64,000 nt of DNA, from NCBI GenBank assembly GCA_964007475.1, contig OZ023273.1:61151834-61215833 (forward strand), in the 5' to 3' direction. The DNA comes from Hybos culiciformis. Its lineage: Eukaryota > Arthropoda > Insecta > Diptera > Hybotidae. Each line of letters starts with the position of its first letter. Within the stretch, counting starts at the first letter, position 1. Positions 34,000 through 64,000 of the stretch are shown here, piece by piece. The translations under genes were made by a program, and so were the position numbers. The notes beneath the pieces were generated by a model that saw only the letters and a program-made list of their open reading frames with translations, searched no databases and was not told the origin of the DNA.

Positions 34000-34168
34000 G
34001 AAAAGATGAAATATGGAATTGCACCTAGTGTTAATAATGTAAACTATGTATAGATCAGAACTAATCATTTTTATTTTTTAATATAATCATTAAAATAAGT
34101 TAAATTTTGAATGTGAAATATTATGTGGAATGTAACTAATTCAACAAAATATTTTATTTTTTATTACA

Positions 34169-35413
34169 TTATGCTGGTCGTAATAAATTAGTATATGATG
34201 TTGAAAAATTTTGTGAGTCAGATTTATAATTGCAAGTCTGGTTAAGATTCAATATAATATGGTTAATTTCGCATATTTTCAGTTTGTGTCTATTGTTTTC
34301 TTGTTCTAAAACTTGAACTTTATCAAAATCAAAATTGTGTGAAAGTAAAGATGAATGTTGGGCAAGAGCTGTTTTTGGATTTAGTAGATTATTAGTAGAT
34401 ACGGAATTTTTATGCTGAGAAATTCTGGATTTTAATTTTTGGGTTGTTTCTCCAATGTACACTTTGTTGCAATCTTTGCATGGAATTTTATACACTAAGT
34501 CGGATTTATCAGTGGGTAGGATGGGGTCCTTTAATTTTTTGAAAAAACGTTGATCTAATTTATTGAGGGGTTTAGTTGTGGTATTAATTTCTGGTACAAA
34601 GTATTCTATTTTCTTGGATATTTCCTGAGATAGTTTAGGGAAATAGGGTAGGCTACAGTAAGGTTTATTATTTTTAGGTATATTGTTGGGGATATTTAAA
34701 TTGGTGGATAAATTATTATGTGGTTGAGAAACGTTTTTGTGGAATGTATCAAAAATGATTTGGTTAATTAATTTTAAGGGGAAGCTGTTTTTAAGAAGTA
34801 TGGTTTTAAATTTTTTAATGTTTTCTTTATGGAATTGTTTGTGGCTAAATGTATAGATTTTGTGTGCTAGTGATTTGGCAGTGTTCATAATTATGTGTCT
34901 TGCATGTGAAGAGTGGTAATTAATGATGCGATTGGAAGAAATTTCTTTTGTGTACCAGTTGGTTATAAATTCGCTATTATTTCTTATGATGGTTAGGTCT
35001 AAGAAATTTATTTTATTATTGTTGTCTACTTCCTTTGTGAATTTTATGTTAGTATTAAAAGAGTTTAGTTCATTGAGGAGGTCGTCAACATTATTTTTAT
35101 TCAGTAATAATAGGTGGTCATCAACATATACGTTCCATAAACTAGGTGTTGGTATATGTTTTTTCCTAATTTTGGATAAAGTGTGTTCAATAATACGATC
35201 AGTAGTGATTTGGACAAGTATACTACCTAGGCTATTGCCCATGGCAATTCCTAATTTTTGTTGGTAATATTTTCCTTGAAATTTAAAATAATTACATTCC
35301 TCCAAGCAAAATCTTAGGAGGAGTATAAAATCAAATTTGGGGATATCTGTGTGGGGTTGTATATTTTCAAATTTATTTTCTATAATGTCAATAATAATTG
35401 GAATGGGGATTGA
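34169..35413 (-). CDS. Penelope RT / GIY-YIG endonuclease, N-terminally truncated
   Basis: The frame is open from 35413, at the edge of the inverted arm, to the stop at 34169: 414 codons without interruption. It enters at an IPIP block, which in this family follows the SLFTNIP catalytic motif A; the first catalytic Asp itself is missing. GIAMGNSLGSILVQI then provides motif B and YVDDHLLLL motif C with its two Asp residues. The C-terminal ~110 residues hold a GIY-YIG nuclease: KIPCKDCNKVYIGETTQ, then LKSRISQHK. The product would be a reverse transcriptase fused to an endonuclease that primes at nicked DNA or telomeric ends. Lacking the fingers domain and motif A, this copy should be inactive. 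The absence of stop codons suggests it is young. Confidence 0.85.
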   Translation of the reverse strand, partial: SIPIPIIIDIIENKFENIQPHTDIPKFDFILLLRFCLEECNYFKFQGKYYQQKLGIAMGNSLGSILVQITTDRIIEHTLSKIRKKHIPTPSLWNVYVDDHLLLLNKNNVDDLLNELNSFNTNIKFTKEVDNNNKINFLDLTIIRNNSEFITNWYTKEISSNRIINYHSSHARHIIMNTAKSLAHKIYTFSHKQFHKENIKKFKTILLKNSFPLKLINQIIFDTFHKNVSQPHNNLSTNLNIPNNIPKNNKPYCSLPYFPKLSQEISKKIEYFVPEINTTTKPLNKLDQRFFKKLKDPILPTDKSDLVYKIPCKDCNKVYIGETTQKLKSRISQHKNSVSTNNLLNPKTALAQHSSLLSHNFDFDKVQVLEQENNRHKLKICEINHIILNLNQTCNYKSDSQNFSTSYTNLLRPA

Positions 35414-35992
35414 TCCACTTTATAATTTTACTATAAATATAATAAAAAAATTTTCAATTGTTGATTTTCTTGGAGATGTTTCTTATTAGTCATTGTTATT
35501 CATTGTTTTTTATTAAAAAATTAATTGTAAAGAAAAAGAAAATAATTTTGCTTGACATATAACTTTAGTTCCAAAAAAAAAAAAAAAAAAAAAATTAATT
35601 AAAAAAATTTAATAATTAAAATTATAGAGTATTGACAAAAAAAAAAAATAAATAAAAATTAACTATAATTTATATATAAAAAAAATAAAAAAAAAAAAGA
35701 AAAAAATAGTTACATCTATTTTTTAACTTAAGCTATTGTTATTTTACATCAATTTTTTATAATTTTTGGTAAGGAAAGAAACAAAGAAAAAAAACATAAA
35801 ATTAAAAAATATTTAAACTATAATCATAATTGTAGATTTAAAATAGCATTCCTGAAGATGACTTGGAATTAAGTCGAAATATCGAAAATTAAATGAATAA
35901 AAACTTAACAAAATGAGTTTCATTTAAAAAAAAATATTCCCGCCAATAGATACCAAAGCTCAGCAAATACAACTAATAATTTTATAAATTAT
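35414..35992. repeat. Right inverted arm of Penelope-like element
   Basis: Inverted copy of 33397-33999. It carries the ribozyme-like motif on the plus strand at 35852-35884. Confidence 0.85.
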
Positions 35993-36603
35993 AATATTTT
36001 TTGTTTTTTGTATGAAATCTGTTATTTTTGTGCTTAATATAATTATAAAAATTATAATTCCATTCAAAATTTAAACTTAATAGCAATTATCAAAATATGT
36101 CAATTTGATATACAATCAATTTAAAATTAGTTAAACATTCAAAAAGCTTCGACGCGAATTAATTTTGTTTTATTCAGAGAAGAGAGAAGTCCCAATTCTC
36201 AATATCCTTATAACATCATATTCTTATGTATGCAATGTTAGGTGCTTAGAAGTCCGAATTTCTAACTCATCGAAGAACATAGATTGTAAGAATAATCACA
36301 AAATGAGAAAAGGAAATAGCGAGTTATATTACTTTATTGCCCAATTTTTATTATGTATTTATAATGTATATACATACCTAAGGTACATGAAACGTTTAGT
36401 TTTTTAGTAATTTACATAGTAATATGTATATGTAATATATGTGTAGTAAATGAATATTAAGTTTTTCACAATAATTAAGGTGTTGTATAATTTCTAAATA
36501 AATAACTATAATGCTATTGATTGCTGATACGAAAATATTTTGATAATAGGTGATACATATATATAATATTATTATGTGTATTATAATTCGTTGCAATTAC
36601 AGT
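35993..36603 (-). terminator. 3' flank of the dynein gene with candidate polyadenylation signals
   Basis: Downstream of the dynein stop on the minus strand the first AATAAA hexamers are at about 36347-36352 and 36333-36338. They would give a 3' UTR of roughly 260-280 bases. I see no other gene in this gap. Confidence 0.4.
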
Positions 36604-63744
<27,141 letters not shown>

Positions 63745-64000
63745 CTGTGAGTATAAGCACATTATGTAAATTATATTATATTGCGAACGGTGGAGTATAT
63801 TATATAATCGTGATTTAAAACCAAAAAAAAAAGTGAACATTTATTAAGTTTTTTGATAGTTTAATATAGATTTGAAATTATTTAAATGAGGAACCGGCGG
63901 AAAGAGAAAAAGGCAGGCACTGATTAAAAGATAGATGCTTGTTTTTTTTTTCACAGAAACAAAAATTTTGAAAACGAAAAAACTGGGAAAATTCTACTAT

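Larger units (their letters stand above)
33397..35992 (-). mobile_element. Penelope-like element with inverted terminal arms
   Basis: A minus-strand ORF with RT and GIY-YIG endonuclease motifs is flanked by inverted arms, 33397-33999 and 35414-35992. They match base for base apart from homopolymer lengths and scattered changes. This RT plus GIY-YIG combination defines Penelope-like elements, whose copies often carry terminal repeats in direct or inverted arrangement. The arm opposite the 3' end has replaced the N-terminal half of the ORF, so the copy is truncated. Each arm contains a GAAGATGACTT...AAGTCGAAAT motif. It fills much of the gap between DH44 and the dynein gene. Confidence 0.85.

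Noticed and set aside
34923..35267. 114-codon plus-strand ORF
   Set aside because: Antisense shadow of the Penelope RT ORF, which has clear RT motifs on the minus strand.

Overview
The window is AT-rich, intron-containing insect DNA. The best organism clue is a complete gene for the CRF-like diuretic hormone DH44. Its predicted 44-residue amidated peptide differs at only a few positions from the fly peptides I know (Drosophila, Musca). This points to a dipteran, probably a brachyceran fly. That is inference from one peptide; I cannot name the species.

Layout. (1) 1-14270 is a transposable-element graveyard. It holds a foldback repeat (about 45-430) and an errantivirus-like LTR provirus on the minus strand (853-8944, TSD TGCA). 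A second, plus-strand, internally deleted LTR element (5753-8807, TSD TTAG) is nested in one of the provirus LTRs. Then come an element with ~90-bp inverted ends (9692-11397) that contains a second foldback copy, a 5'-truncated LINE with an intact RNase H ORF (11694-13017, TSD GAGTTAT), and a Helitron-like repeat (13890-14266). (2) 14271-25494 has no recognisable host gene. It holds a dead hAT element (20670-21457, TSD CATATATA) and a MITE packed with one 12-bp palindrome (23912-24194). (3) 25495-30577 is the DH44 gene on the plus strand: three coding exons, 182 residues, with a tRNA-like repeat in intron 2. (4) 33397-35992 is a Penelope-like element. Its truncated RT/GIY-YIG ORF lies between ~600-bp inverted arms that carry a motif resembling a hammerhead ribozyme core. 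(5) 36604-63744 on the minus strand is the 3' two-thirds of an axonemal outer-arm dynein heavy chain of the DNAH5/DNAH8 class. I could join 28 exons with consistent GT/AG junctions and phases into 3189 codons ending at a stop. Roughly 1400 N-terminal residues lie beyond the right edge.

The two host genes converge (DH44 +, dynein -) and are separated by about 6 kb containing the Penelope element. They have unrelated roles, neurosecretory osmoregulation and ciliary/sperm motility, and nothing suggests joint regulation. No CRISPR array, operon, intact tRNA or rRNA was found. The less ordinary signals are: an in-frame pol-env chimera in the decayed provirus, the ribozyme-like Penelope arms plus a second remnant in a dynein intron, a tRNA-like core inside an AACGAA-rich foldback element, a spliceable-looking cassette in DH44 intron 1, and introns at the same P-loop codon in two dynein AAA modules.
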